Of a DNA stretch of 64,000 nt, positions 1 to 7,706 are shown one piece after another (the first letter of the stretch is position 1; every line of letters starts with the position of its first letter). Below the pieces are notes generated by a model. That model was not told the origin of the DNA, made no database searches, and worked only from the letters and a program-made list of their open reading frames with translations. Position numbers and translations under genes: made by a program. This DNA is from Halomonas elongata DSM 2581 (GTDB lineage Bacteria; Pseudomonadota; Gammaproteobacteria; Pseudomonadales; Halomonadaceae), in contig NC_014532.2 in NCBI RefSeq assembly GCF_000196875.2, positions 2,170,001-2,234,000 on the forward strand, written 5' to 3'.

Positions 1-1638
1 GCGGATATGATGGAGCGTTTCACCGAGCGACTGGGCAACCCGCAACCGATCGACTCCCTGCGGATATCCGAAAAGCACCCAATACGCACTCACTACCAGC
101 AACTCGAACGTCACTGGCAGAACCGGCTGGCTCCACGGATCGCCGCCACCATCGACGGCGATACCGAGATTGACCCGCTTCTCTCCGAGCTGGAACGCCA
201 GGTGGACGACATCGATCAGATGGTTTCGCTGCTCGAGCAGCACAGTTACACCAAACTCCAGCGCCTCGCGACGCTACAGCTATTCTTCCTGGCGTTGACG
301 GCCGTGGTCGTCGCCATCGCCCTCTACGACATTCGCCACCACCTTGTGCGCCCGCTGCGCCAACTGGTAGTACTGGCGCGCGAGACCAGCCGGCACAATT
401 TCAACCATCGCAGTCACTTGCAGGGCGATGACGAACTGGCCCTGCTCGGCCGGGCCCTGGACAGCATGGCCGAGGAGCTTGGCACCAGTTATGCCGAGCT
501 TCAGGACCGGGTATCACGCAAGAAGCAGGAGCTGGCCCGCAGCAACGCTGCCATGCAGATCCTGCATGATGGTAGCCGGGCCCTCTATGGAGGTGGCAAC
601 GACCTATGTACCAGCGCCGCCCCCATGTTGCGCCGTCTGGAGGAACTGCTCGAGATTGGCCCGATCGGGTTATCGCTGCATGATCCCTTCGATCATCGCG
701 AAGTGCCCATTCTCGTCACCCATTCGCCATCCCGGCCGGCCTACTGCCGCGATCACGACTGCAATGCCTGTCTGCTCGATCCCAGTCCCGAGATATTCAC
801 CGCAGAGGGCCGCGAAGGACTCGAGCGTCTTCTGCTGCCCGTGAGCGTCGGCACCACGCTGCTCGGGACCCTCGAAGTTTATTATTCCGCCGACCTCGGG
901 CTCACCGACAGCACTCGACGCCTGCTCAATGCCCTCTCCGATCAACTGGCCACGGCCGTCTATCTGCAGCGACGCATCGAGCAGCAACAACAGGTGACGC
1001 TGATGAACGAGCGGACCATCATCGCCCGTGAGCTGCACGACTCCCTCGCCCAGTCGCTGTCCTACCTGAAGATCCAGGTCGCCCGCCTGGAGCGCATGCA
1101 GTCCAAGGGCCTGTCCCGGGAGGATCAGGCGCCGGTGTTCGACGAGCTGCGCACCGGGCTGGACAGCGCCTACCGCCAGTTGCGCGAGCTGCTCACGACC
1201 TTCCGGCTGCGCTTCGACAGCCCGGGCCTGCAGAGCAGTCTGAGCCAGACTGCCGCAGAGTTCAGCGAACGCCTGGGCTTTGCGGTGGAATTCGATTTCG
1301 ACGTACCGCCGCAACTGCTCAACCCCAACGAAGAAATCCACGTGTTGCAGATCGTCCGCGAGGCACTGGCCAACATCCTCAAGCATGCCCGTGCCCACTG
1401 GGCCCGCATCAGTGTACGTTTCGTCGAGGCTCACCTGAGGGTCGTCATCGAGGACGATGGCGTCGGCCTGGAAAGCGATACCTCTCCCCCCATGCACCAT
1501 GGCCTGGTGATCATGCGCGATCGTGCCGACACCCTGGGAGGCAATCTCCAGGTGCGCAGGCGCGATGTCGGCGGTACCCTCGTAGCCCTCGATTTCACCC
1601 CACAGACGGCTCGGCTGATTGCCCAGCAGACAGCCTGA
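1..1638 (+). CDS. narX: Nitrate/nitrite sensor histidine kinase NarX (5' end outside window)
   Basis: Membrane sensor kinase that detects nitrate/nitrite and phosphorylates the response regulator encoded 29 bases downstream. The frame is open to the first base, so the N-terminus (first membrane helix and most of the periplasmic sensor) is missing; family members are about 600 residues and 545 codons are here. Visible in order: end of the periplasmic domain, a transmembrane helix near 276-330 of the DNA, a HAMP segment, a cysteine cluster (CRDHDCNAC, about DNA 740-775) typical of the NarX central domain, the HisKA_3 phosphoacceptor motif RELHDSLAQS (His codon at 1036), and a GHKL ATPase domain ending in HHGLVIMRDRA. 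NarX rather than NarQ is preferred because of the cysteine cluster and the adjacent narL. Confidence 0.93.
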   Translation, partial: ADMMERFTERLGNPQPIDSLRISEKHPIRTHYQQLERHWQNRLAPRIAATIDGDTEIDPLLSELERQVDDIDQMVSLLEQHSYTKLQRLATLQLFFLALTAVVVAIALYDIRHHLVRPLRQLVVLARETSRHNFNHRSHLQGDDELALLGRALDSMAEELGTSYAELQDRVSRKKQELARSNAAMQILHDGSRALYGGGNDLCTSAAPMLRRLEELLEIGPIGLSLHDPFDHREVPILVTHSPSRPAYCRDHDCNACLLDPSPEIFTAEGREGLERLLLPVSVGTTLLGTLEVYYSADLGLTDSTRRLLNALSDQLATAVYLQRRIEQQQQVTLMNERTIIARELHDSLAQSLSYLKIQVARLERMQSKGLSREDQAPVFDELRTGLDSAYRQLRELLTTFRLRFDSPGLQSSLSQTAAEFSERLGFAVEFDFDVPPQLLNPNEEIHVLQIVREALANILKHARAHWARISVRFVEAHLRVVIEDDGVGLESDTSPPMHHGLVIMRDRADTLGGNLQVRRRDVGGTLVALDFTPQTARLIAQQTA

Positions 1639-1667
1639 GCGTCGCCGGCCAGCCAGAGATTCGCCAG

Positions 1668-2327
1668 ATGACTCAGTCCCACGACACCGCCAGCATCCTG
1701 ATCATCGACGACCACCCGTTGCTTCGACGCGGCGTCCTCCAGTTACTCGAGCTCGAGGACGACCTGGTTCTCGTCGGCGAGGCGGGTACGCCCGCCGAAG
1801 GCCTGCGCCTGGCCGACGAACGCGACCCCGACCTGATCCTGCTCGATCTCAACATGCCCGACATGGACGGTATCGAGACCCTCAAGCGACTGCGCGCCAA
1901 CGAGTTCGCCGGGCGCATCGTGATCTTCACCGTTTCCGATCACGAGGAAGACGTGGTCGCCGCCCTGCACGCCGGCGCCGATGGCTACTTGCTCAAGGAC
2001 ATGGACCCGGACGACATGGTCCACCAGCTACGCCAGGCGGCGCTGGGCCGCATGGTGATCAGCGACAGCCTGGCCTCGCTGCTCGCCGAGGCATTGCGCA
2101 ATCAGAAAGGCCAGTCTACCGCTCCGGACATTCATAGCCTGACCCAGCGCGAGAGGGAGATCCTGCGCGAACTGGCCGCAGGGCTGTCCAACAAGCTGAT
2201 CGCCCGCCGACTCGATATCACCGAAGGCACGGTCAAGGTGCACGTCAAGCATCTGCTCAAGAAGCTCAACCTGCGCTCACGGGTCGAAGCGGCCGTATGG
2301 GCCGTACAGGAAGGCATTGGCAGATAA
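1668..2327 (+). CDS. narL: Nitrate/nitrite response regulator NarL
   Basis: DNA-binding response regulator of the NarL/FixJ family, partner of the preceding NarX. The 219-residue protein has a receiver domain with the acidic pair DD14-15, phosphoacceptor Asp60 in LILLDLNMPDMDG and the conserved Lys of LLKDMD, then a LuxR-type helix-turn-helix from about residue 150 (LTQREREILRELAAG, KVHVKHLLKKL). Length matches E. coli NarL (216). It sits 29 bases after narX on the same strand, so co-transcription is likely; the following nitrate transporters are the expected targets. Whether it is strictly NarL and not a NarP-like paralogue rests on the pairing with narX. Confidence 0.92.
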   Translation: MTQSHDTASILIIDDHPLLRRGVLQLLELEDDLVLVGEAGTPAEGLRLADERDPDLILLDLNMPDMDGIETLKRLRANEFAGRIVIFTVSDHEEDVVAALHAGADGYLLKDMDPDDMVHQLRQAALGRMVISDSLASLLAEALRNQKGQSTAPDIHSLTQREREILRELAAGLSNKLIARRLDITEGTVKVHVKHLLKKLNLRSRVEAAVWAVQEGIGR

Positions 2328-2438
2328 GGGGAAATACCTCCGATGATCCGACCCGCTCTCCCGGCCTGTCCCGTAACGCCGACATGTCATCCAACTCCTT
2401 GATCCAGCGGAAAAACGACGCCTTCCACCTCTACTCCC

Positions 2439-2446
2439 AAGGAGGT
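2439..2446 (+). promoter_or_regulatory. Perfect Shine-Dalgarno-like octamer far upstream of narK
   Basis: AAGGAGGT, fully complementary to the 16S rRNA 3' end, sits 114 bases before the preferred narK start. The nearest start codon, TTG at 2449, is only 2 bases away and would give narK a 37-residue extension. It may be a chance match, part of an inverted TACCTCC pair (2334-2340 and 2441-2447), or serve the extended start. Confidence 0.3.
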
Positions 2447-2559
2447 ACTTGGCTGATTTCACGGCGTTTTTGACGCATTTCTCCATCGCCATCCCCGGCG
2501 TATCTTTCCCGACAAAGCCCCTCACGGGGCCCATCGTGAATATCAGGGGGAAATGCGCC

Positions 2560-4212
2560 ATGGACCGAGAGCGTGTCGACGCTGTCCGCCGTGCAGACGA
2601 GCACGGCCTTCCACCGAGGGAAGGCAGACCCAACGCCGATATCGAGCACTGGGATGTCGAGGATGCGGCTTTCTGGGAGACCTACGGGAGTCGGGTCGCC
2701 AATCGTAATCTGTGGATTTCCATACCCAGCCTGGCGATGGGGTTCGCCATCTGGATGATGTGGGGCATGATCACCACGCAGATGCAGAACCTGGGCTTCC
2801 CCTTCACGGTGGACCAGCTCTTCACCTTGACCGCCATCAGCGGCCTTTCCGGCGCCACCCTGCGAATCCCCGCTTCCTTCATGATCCGCATCGCCGGCGG
2901 CCGCAACACCATCTTCCTGACCACCGCCCTGCTGATGATCCCCGCCCTGGGCACCGGTCTCGCCCTGATGAACCCGCAGACGCCCTTCTGGGTCTTTCAG
3001 GCCCTGGCCCTGCTCTCGGGCATCGGCGGCGGCAACTTCGCCTGTTCCATGAGCAACATCTCGACCTTCTTTCCGAAAGCGCAGCAAGGCTATGCGCTGG
3101 GCATGAATGCCGGACTGGGCAACTTCGGCGTCACCACCATGCAGATCCTGATCCCCCTGGTGATGACCGTGGGCCTGTTCGGCGCCCTCGCCGGCGCTCC
3201 CATGCCGCTGCAAAGCGCCAGCGGAACGCTCATCGGTCGTATCGAAGCCGGTACCGATGCCTGGATACAGAACGCCGCCCTGATCTGGCTGGTATTTCTG
3301 ATTCCCCTGGCCCTCGCCTGCTGGTTCGGCATGAACAACCTGCGCACCATCACCCCGCAGCCAGGCAATCCCGCTTCGGCCTTCGGCAAGATACTCGGCT
3401 TCTATGGCGTGGGCATCGTCACCTCGGTGGTGGGTGTACTGACCCTGGGCTGGATCAGCATGTGGATCGCCCTGCCGGTCACCATCCTGCTGACGCTCGC
3501 CGCACTGCGCTCGCTGCCCGGCGATATCAAGCCGGCCATCCAGAAACAGTTCTCCATCTTCTCGAACAAGCACACCTGGTCGATGACGGTGCTCTACATC
3601 CTCACCTTCGGCACCTTCATCGGCTTTTCCGCCGCCTTGCCGCTCTCCATCAACGTCATCTTCGGCAACATGATGGACGTGGCCGCCGATGGCAGCCTGA
3701 TCCGAGTGCCCAACCCGGATGCCCCCAGCGCCCTGACCTGGTCCTGGATGGGTGCCTTCGTGGGCGCCTTGATTCGCCCGGTGGGCGGCTGGATATCGGA
3801 CAAGGTCGGCGGCTCCATCGTCACCCAGATCGTCTCTGCGATCATGGTGGTGGCCTCCATCGCAGCCGGCTACGTGATGATGCTGGCCTACAACGCCACC
3901 GATCCGAACCAGTATTTCTGGATATTCCTGGCACTGTTCATCGTGATGTTCGCGGCCAGCGGCATCGGCAACGGCTCCACCTTCCGCAGCATCGGCGTGA
4001 TCTTCGATACCCAGCAGAAAGGTCCGGTACTGGGCTGGAGTTCGGCGATCGCCGCCTATGGAGCCTTCATCGCTCCGCAAGTGATCGGCGGGCAGATCAA
4101 GGCCGGCACTCCGGAACTCGCCATGTACGGCTTCGCCGTTTTCTATGCGCTCTGTCTGGTGGTGAACTGGTGGTTCTATCTGCGCCGCAACGCCTACGTG
4201 AAGAACCCCTGA
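2560..4212 (+). CDS. narK: Nitrate/nitrite transporter, NarK/NarU (NarK2) type
   Basis: Major-facilitator transporter of the NNP family that exchanges nitrate and nitrite across the inner membrane during nitrate respiration. The 550-residue product carries the two family signatures: GGGNFACSMSNISTFFPK after the fifth helix and GSGSTF-like SGIGNGSTFRSIGVIF late in the protein, plus RNLWISIP before helix 1 as in E. coli NarK. It is longer than NarK (463) because of an acidic N-terminal tail and loop insertions. The ATG at 2560 is chosen for its AGGGGGAA Shine-Dalgarno and alignment to NarK; an upstream in-frame TTG at 2449 lies only 2 bases after a perfect AAGGAGGT and is less likely. First of two tandem narK-like genes. 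Confidence 0.9.
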   Translation: MDRERVDAVRRADEHGLPPREGRPNADIEHWDVEDAAFWETYGSRVANRNLWISIPSLAMGFAIWMMWGMITTQMQNLGFPFTVDQLFTLTAISGLSGATLRIPASFMIRIAGGRNTIFLTTALLMIPALGTGLALMNPQTPFWVFQALALLSGIGGGNFACSMSNISTFFPKAQQGYALGMNAGLGNFGVTTMQILIPLVMTVGLFGALAGAPMPLQSASGTLIGRIEAGTDAWIQNAALIWLVFLIPLALACWFGMNNLRTITPQPGNPASAFGKILGFYGVGIVTSVVGVLTLGWISMWIALPVTILLTLAALRSLPGDIKPAIQKQFSIFSNKHTWSMTVLYILTFGTFIGFSAALPLSINVIFGNMMDVAADGSLIRVPNPDAPSALTWSWMGAFVGALIRPVGGWISDKVGGSIVTQIVSAIMVVASIAAGYVMMLAYNATDPNQYFWIFLALFIVMFAASGIGNGSTFRSIGVIFDTQQKGPVLGWSSAIAAYGAFIAPQVIGGQIKAGTPELAMYGFAVFYALCLVVNWWFYLRRNAYVKNP

Positions 4213-4275
4213 CCTCGGCATCATGACGACAACTGCAGATTGCAGTGCCCAACTCTCAGGTAGGAGAAACAGGCA

Positions 4276-5541
4276 ATGGCCTCCCATCGCTTCAAGCAGA
4301 ATTCGATTCTGGTGGCCAATACATTCGCCTTCACCATGTGTTTCATGGTGTGGACGATGTTCGGCGAAATCGGCGTACCCATCGCCGAGCAACTCGATCT
4401 CAATGGCACCCAGTTCGGCATCCTCACCGCAGTTCCCATCCTGACGGGGTCGCTGAGCCGTCTCCCCCTTGGCGCCATGACCGACCGCTACGGTGGCCGC
4501 CCGGTATTTCTTGGCGTGCTGATCGTCGCCTTGCCCGCCATCTGGTTGATCCAGTTCGCCACGCAGTACTGGCAACTGCTGGCCCTGGGCGCCTGCATCG
4601 GCCTGGTCGGCGGTAACTTCTCGGTAGGCATCACCTATACCGCCAAGTGGTTCGAAAAGGACCGCCAGGGCCTGGCCATGGGCATCTTCGGCGCCGGCAA
4701 CGCCGGTGCCGCCGTCACCAAGTACATCGCGCCCACGGTGATCATCATGCTGGGCTGGCAATCGGTGCCCAACATCTATGCGGCGATCATGCTGATCACC
4801 ATCCTGCTGTTCTGGTTCTTCACCTATAGCGACCCGTCCCATCGGCGCTCCCAGGGAACATCGCTACGCACGCAGTTGAAAGTGCTCAACGATCCCAGGG
4901 TATGGAAATACTGCCAGTATTACTCGGTGGTGTTCGGTGGTTACGTGGGAGTCTCGCTGTGGCTGACCCGTTACTACATGAACGAGTATGGCCTGGGCAT
5001 CCAGTTAGCGGCGGTGATCGCCACCGTCTTCGTGCTGCCCTCCGGCGTGATTCGCGCCTTCGGCGGCTGGCTTTCCGACCGTTTCGGTGCTCACACCGTC
5101 ACCTGGACCTGCATGTGGGCCAGCCTGATCGCCCTTTTCATCATGTCCTACCCGGCCACCCACTACAGCGTACAGGCCGCTGGTGGCCAGGGTACCGTGG
5201 AATTCGGCTTCGGCATCCCGGTATGGCTGTTCACGGCGGCGCTGTTCGTGGTGGGTATCGCCTGGGGCATCGGCAAGGCCTCGGTGTTCAAGTACCTATC
5301 CAACGAGTACGACGAAAACCTGGGCCTCGTCTCCGGTATCGTCGGGCTGGCCGGCGGACTGGGCGGCTTCCTTCTGCCGATCATGTTCGGGGCCCTGGTC
5401 GATCTCACCGGCGTGGCCACCACGGTGTGGATGCTCTGCTTCGGCGTGACCCTGGTCTCCATCATCTGGATGTGGTGGACCGAGCGCCGGGTTCCCATCC
5501 TGACGCGCGAAGAAGAACCCAACCCTTCAGCCACTCGCTAA
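4276..5541 (+). CDS. narK: Nitrate transporter, NarK1 (nitrate/proton symporter) type
   Basis: Second major-facilitator nitrate transporter, 421 residues. It carries the NNP signature LVGGNFSVGITYTAKWF and the second motif GIAWGIGKASVFKYL, and it lacks the loop expansions of its upstream neighbour, so it belongs to the NarK1 branch (proton-coupled uptake) and not NarK2 (antiport). Such NarK1/NarK2 pairs, often fused, are known from denitrifiers such as Paracoccus. Here they are separate genes 63 bases apart in the order NarK2-NarK1. TAGGAGA eight bases upstream supports the ATG. The two together would start nitrate uptake (symport) and sustain it (antiport). Confidence 0.9.
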   Translation: MASHRFKQNSILVANTFAFTMCFMVWTMFGEIGVPIAEQLDLNGTQFGILTAVPILTGSLSRLPLGAMTDRYGGRPVFLGVLIVALPAIWLIQFATQYWQLLALGACIGLVGGNFSVGITYTAKWFEKDRQGLAMGIFGAGNAGAAVTKYIAPTVIIMLGWQSVPNIYAAIMLITILLFWFFTYSDPSHRRSQGTSLRTQLKVLNDPRVWKYCQYYSVVFGGYVGVSLWLTRYYMNEYGLGIQLAAVIATVFVLPSGVIRAFGGWLSDRFGAHTVTWTCMWASLIALFIMSYPATHYSVQAAGGQGTVEFGFGIPVWLFTAALFVVGIAWGIGKASVFKYLSNEYDENLGLVSGIVGLAGGLGGFLLPIMFGALVDLTGVATTVWMLCFGVTLVSIIWMWWTERRVPILTREEEPNPSATR

Positions 5542-5554
5542 CGGGAGCCCGAAC

Positions 5555-6121
5555 ATGAAGATAACCTCAATCATCCTCCTGCCTATCACACGCACCGCTG
5601 GCTGGAAGGAACTGCAGCAGCGCAGGCCTTCCATCCCCACGCTGGCCTGGTGCCTGGTACTGCCCATGTCGTTGCTGCCACCGATACTGCTCTACTACGC
5701 CGGCACCCATTATGGTGATGATTTCATGGCCGGCTTCGGCGACCGCCAGTGGCGCTTCATCACCACCATCCTGTTCCTCGCCGAGCTGCTGACCTTCTTC
5801 GTCATGGGCTGGCTGATCCACGCCGTGGTCAATGCAACGCGCGAGCTATCGATCGACTACCAGAACGCCTACTTGCTGGCCGCCCTGGCACCGCTGCCGA
5901 TGTGGTCCGCCTCGATACTGCTGCTGATTCCCAGCCTGCTGCTCAATGTCATCGCGGAATTGGGAGCCCTGGCCCTTTCCTGCAGCCTGATCTATCACGG
6001 CCTGCAGGCACTCTGCGAGCGACGCAGCAACGATGTGGTCACCATGTCCGCCACCTACACCGTCATGGCCGCGGGGGTCCTCGCCTGGGGGGTATTACTG
6101 GGCATCATCCTGGCCTTTTAA
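5555..6121 (+). CDS. YIP1-family (DUF1282-like) membrane protein
   Basis: A 188-residue protein with about five hydrophobic segments (roughly residues 27-48, 66-90, 105-130, 132-150, 165-186) and the look of Yip1/DUF1282 proteins, which are small polytopic membrane proteins of unclear role. It begins 13 bases after the second narK with a GGGAG ribosome site, so it probably belongs to the nitrate operon. No catalytic residues are evident. Association with nitrate uptake is inferred from position alone. The nitrate reductase genes narGHJI do not follow; the operon appears to end at the hairpin at 6136. Confidence 0.7.
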   Translation: MKITSIILLPITRTAGWKELQQRRPSIPTLAWCLVLPMSLLPPILLYYAGTHYGDDFMAGFGDRQWRFITTILFLAELLTFFVMGWLIHAVVNATRELSIDYQNAYLLAALAPLPMWSASILLLIPSLLLNVIAELGALALSCSLIYHGLQALCERRSNDVVTMSATYTVMAAGVLAWGVLLGIILAF

Positions 6122-6135
6122 ATGATAGAACGACA

Positions 6136-6161
6136 CCGGCCAGACATTCACGTCTGGCCGG
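6136..6161 (+). terminator. Hairpin after the nitrate operon
   Basis: Perfect 10-base inverted repeat CCGGCCAGAC / GTCTGGCCGG with a 6-base loop, 15 bases after the YIP1-type gene. There is no U-run, so termination would be weak or Rho-assisted. The same stem sequence recurs at 7644-7677. Confidence 0.55.
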
Positions 6162-6594
6162 GTCTTGAGATGCTTTCCCTTCAGCTAGCTCAGGCGCTCC
6201 TGCAGGTCGCGACCTTCTCCCCTTCGGTCCATCGGCAATATGAGATTGCCGCTACATGTAAAAACATTCAGAACACCTGAACGAGCTTTCCGGCACCCTG
6301 GATCTCAATATCTATCACCCTGTCCCCAACATTTTCCCACAACATCCCCCATCATCAATGAACCATCTATCACATCCACCTCCCCCAACCTCTCACTCAC
6401 CAGAAAACACAAACCTTAAACATACACAACATTTGCTTTCACCAATTTATTGACATAACAAATGGCTCTATATAGGTTCAAAAAAACATCATCGCCTTGT
6501 CCAACAAGGACAGCAATCACTAAAAATCAATCACCGAATATCAATAAAAACAACCGCCACGCCAACAATTTACCAAATCTCTATAGAGGGCGAC
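6162..6594. other. AT-rich intergenic region upstream of the cupin gene
   Basis: About 430 bases with no credible gene and base composition far more AT-rich than the surrounding genes, especially 6240-6590. It contains a possible promoter (TTGACA at 6450-6455, TATAGG at 6471-6476, spacer 15, shorter than ideal). The composition change begins here and lasts to about 9260, suggesting acquired DNA or a silenced, H-NS-like bound region. Confidence 0.6.
6450..6476 (+). promoter_or_regulatory. Possible sigma-70 promoter for the cupin gene
   Basis: Consensus -35 TTGACA followed after 15 bases by TATAGG, 118 bases upstream of the start codon. The spacer is two bases short of optimal and overlapping TATATA could instead act as -10. 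Only sequence resemblance supports it. Confidence 0.35.
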
Positions 6595-7545
6595 ATGACA
6601 AATCACAGGTTCAAGCACGACGAGCATGAAAGCGAAATACGCGACACAGGATATCCATTCCATATCACTCAAGAGGAAGATCGAGAGCTCCGCCGAAAAG
6701 CGGCAAGCGCCATTCCTTCACCGGTCATCAGTCAGGCGTCCTCCTTCGACGAATACGTCCAGCAACTGATGATTCCCCCTGTGGTCATGGATATGGCGCG
6801 CAAGGCCGAAAACATGCGGTTGTCGCCCTGGGAGATAGCGGCAATGCGCAAGCATCTCGCACCGGCCAAACATCACGACAAGAATATTGGTCTACTACGT
6901 AAAATTCTTCACAAGAAAGCCAAGGCTGACCCGAGCCACCCACCCTATATCCGTGTTGCCTGCACCGGGAAAAGTCAGTACGACTATCTCGCCGAGGCTG
7001 ATGGCCATATACATAAACCCGTACACCACAAGAAAGGTGATGTCGGCTCCCCGGTAGTGCTTGAGATCTGGCCGGCCCAGCATTATTCGCCGATTCATTC
7101 ACACGGGGAAACGACCGGCATCGTCTTCTGCCTTGCAGGTCAACTGGACGTCATGCTCTATGGCTCTCTGGACGGCAACGCTGAAAAACTCGGCCTGACC
7201 ACTCTTACCCCTGGCCAATGTGCGTGGCTATCGAAGGACACCTACCCTGTTCATCGAGTCTACTGCCCACTAAACGGGGGAGAAGAAAAAACTGGCCCCG
7301 GTTTCATCAACTCCACCGAGGAGTTCGGTGCCAGCTTTCATGTTTACCTCAATGAAGACGAAACACCCATGATGCCCCATGATGAAGAGGAACATCATGA
7401 CGATGACGAGACAAATCAGTCCCATTCCAGGAATGCCTTCAACTTCATAAAAGATGAAAACAATGAAAAAGGGACGTTCAAGACACATTCCGACTTGTCG
7501 TGGCATGTCCTGCGTCGCGTCCTGGCGGAGACCGACCTCACCTGA
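6595..7545 (+). CDS. Cysteine-dioxygenase-like cupin (thiol dioxygenase family)
   Basis: A 316-residue protein whose centre matches type I cysteine dioxygenases. SPIHSHGETTG supplies two iron-binding histidines (His168, His170), GQCAWLSKDTYPVHRVY the third (His220), and ASFHVYLNED places Tyr251 where the catalytic Tyr157 of mammalian CDO sits. It would oxidise a thiol such as cysteine to a sulfinate using O2 and mononuclear iron. Unlike ordinary bacterial CDOs (about 200 residues) it has a basic N-terminal extension of about 110 residues and a late acidic/histidine-rich insert (MMPHDEEEHHDDDE, residues 259-272). Codon use and base composition are AT-richer than the neighbours. Substrate is unknown; 3-mercaptopropionate or another thiol is possible. 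Confidence 0.72.
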   Translation: MTNHRFKHDEHESEIRDTGYPFHITQEEDRELRRKAASAIPSPVISQASSFDEYVQQLMIPPVVMDMARKAENMRLSPWEIAAMRKHLAPAKHHDKNIGLLRKILHKKAKADPSHPPYIRVACTGKSQYDYLAEADGHIHKPVHHKKGDVGSPVVLEIWPAQHYSPIHSHGETTGIVFCLAGQLDVMLYGSLDGNAEKLGLTTLTPGQCAWLSKDTYPVHRVYCPLNGGEEKTGPGFINSTEEFGASFHVYLNEDETPMMPHDEEEHHDDDETNQSHSRNAFNFIKDENNEKGTFKTHSDLSWHVLRRVLAETDLT

Positions 7546-7643
7546 GGCGGTCACATGCATCATTGTCGGTAGATCGAATGAGTCCTGGTGGCTAGCCTGA
7601 CCTTTTAGAACGACCAACTCCCCTTCCAGACGCCTAATTGAAA

Positions 7644-7677
7644 AACACCGGCCAGACATCCATGTCTGGCCGGTGTT
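7644..7677. terminator. Bidirectional terminator between convergent genes
   Basis: Perfect 16-base inverted repeat (7644-7659 / 7662-7677) with arms AACACCGGCCAGACAT and ATGTCTGGCCGGTGTT. Read on the minus strand it ends in TTTTTCAATT, a classical intrinsic terminator for the Hint-domain gene; it can also stop the cupin transcript from the other side. Confidence 0.85.
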
Positions 7678-7706
7678 CGGGGGGAGCTATACGTTCAACA
7701 ACGGGC

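Noticed and set aside
2328..2559. FNR box and NarL heptamers before narK
   Set aside because: TTGAT at 2399-2403 has only one good half-site, and TACCTCC at 2334 and inverted at 2441 misses the terminal T of NarL heptamers; not strong enough to report as sites.
2431..4842. Long open frame on the minus strand across both narK genes
   Set aside because: Low-complexity His/Gly/Asp-rich translation with no domain; it is the antisense shadow of two clear transporters.
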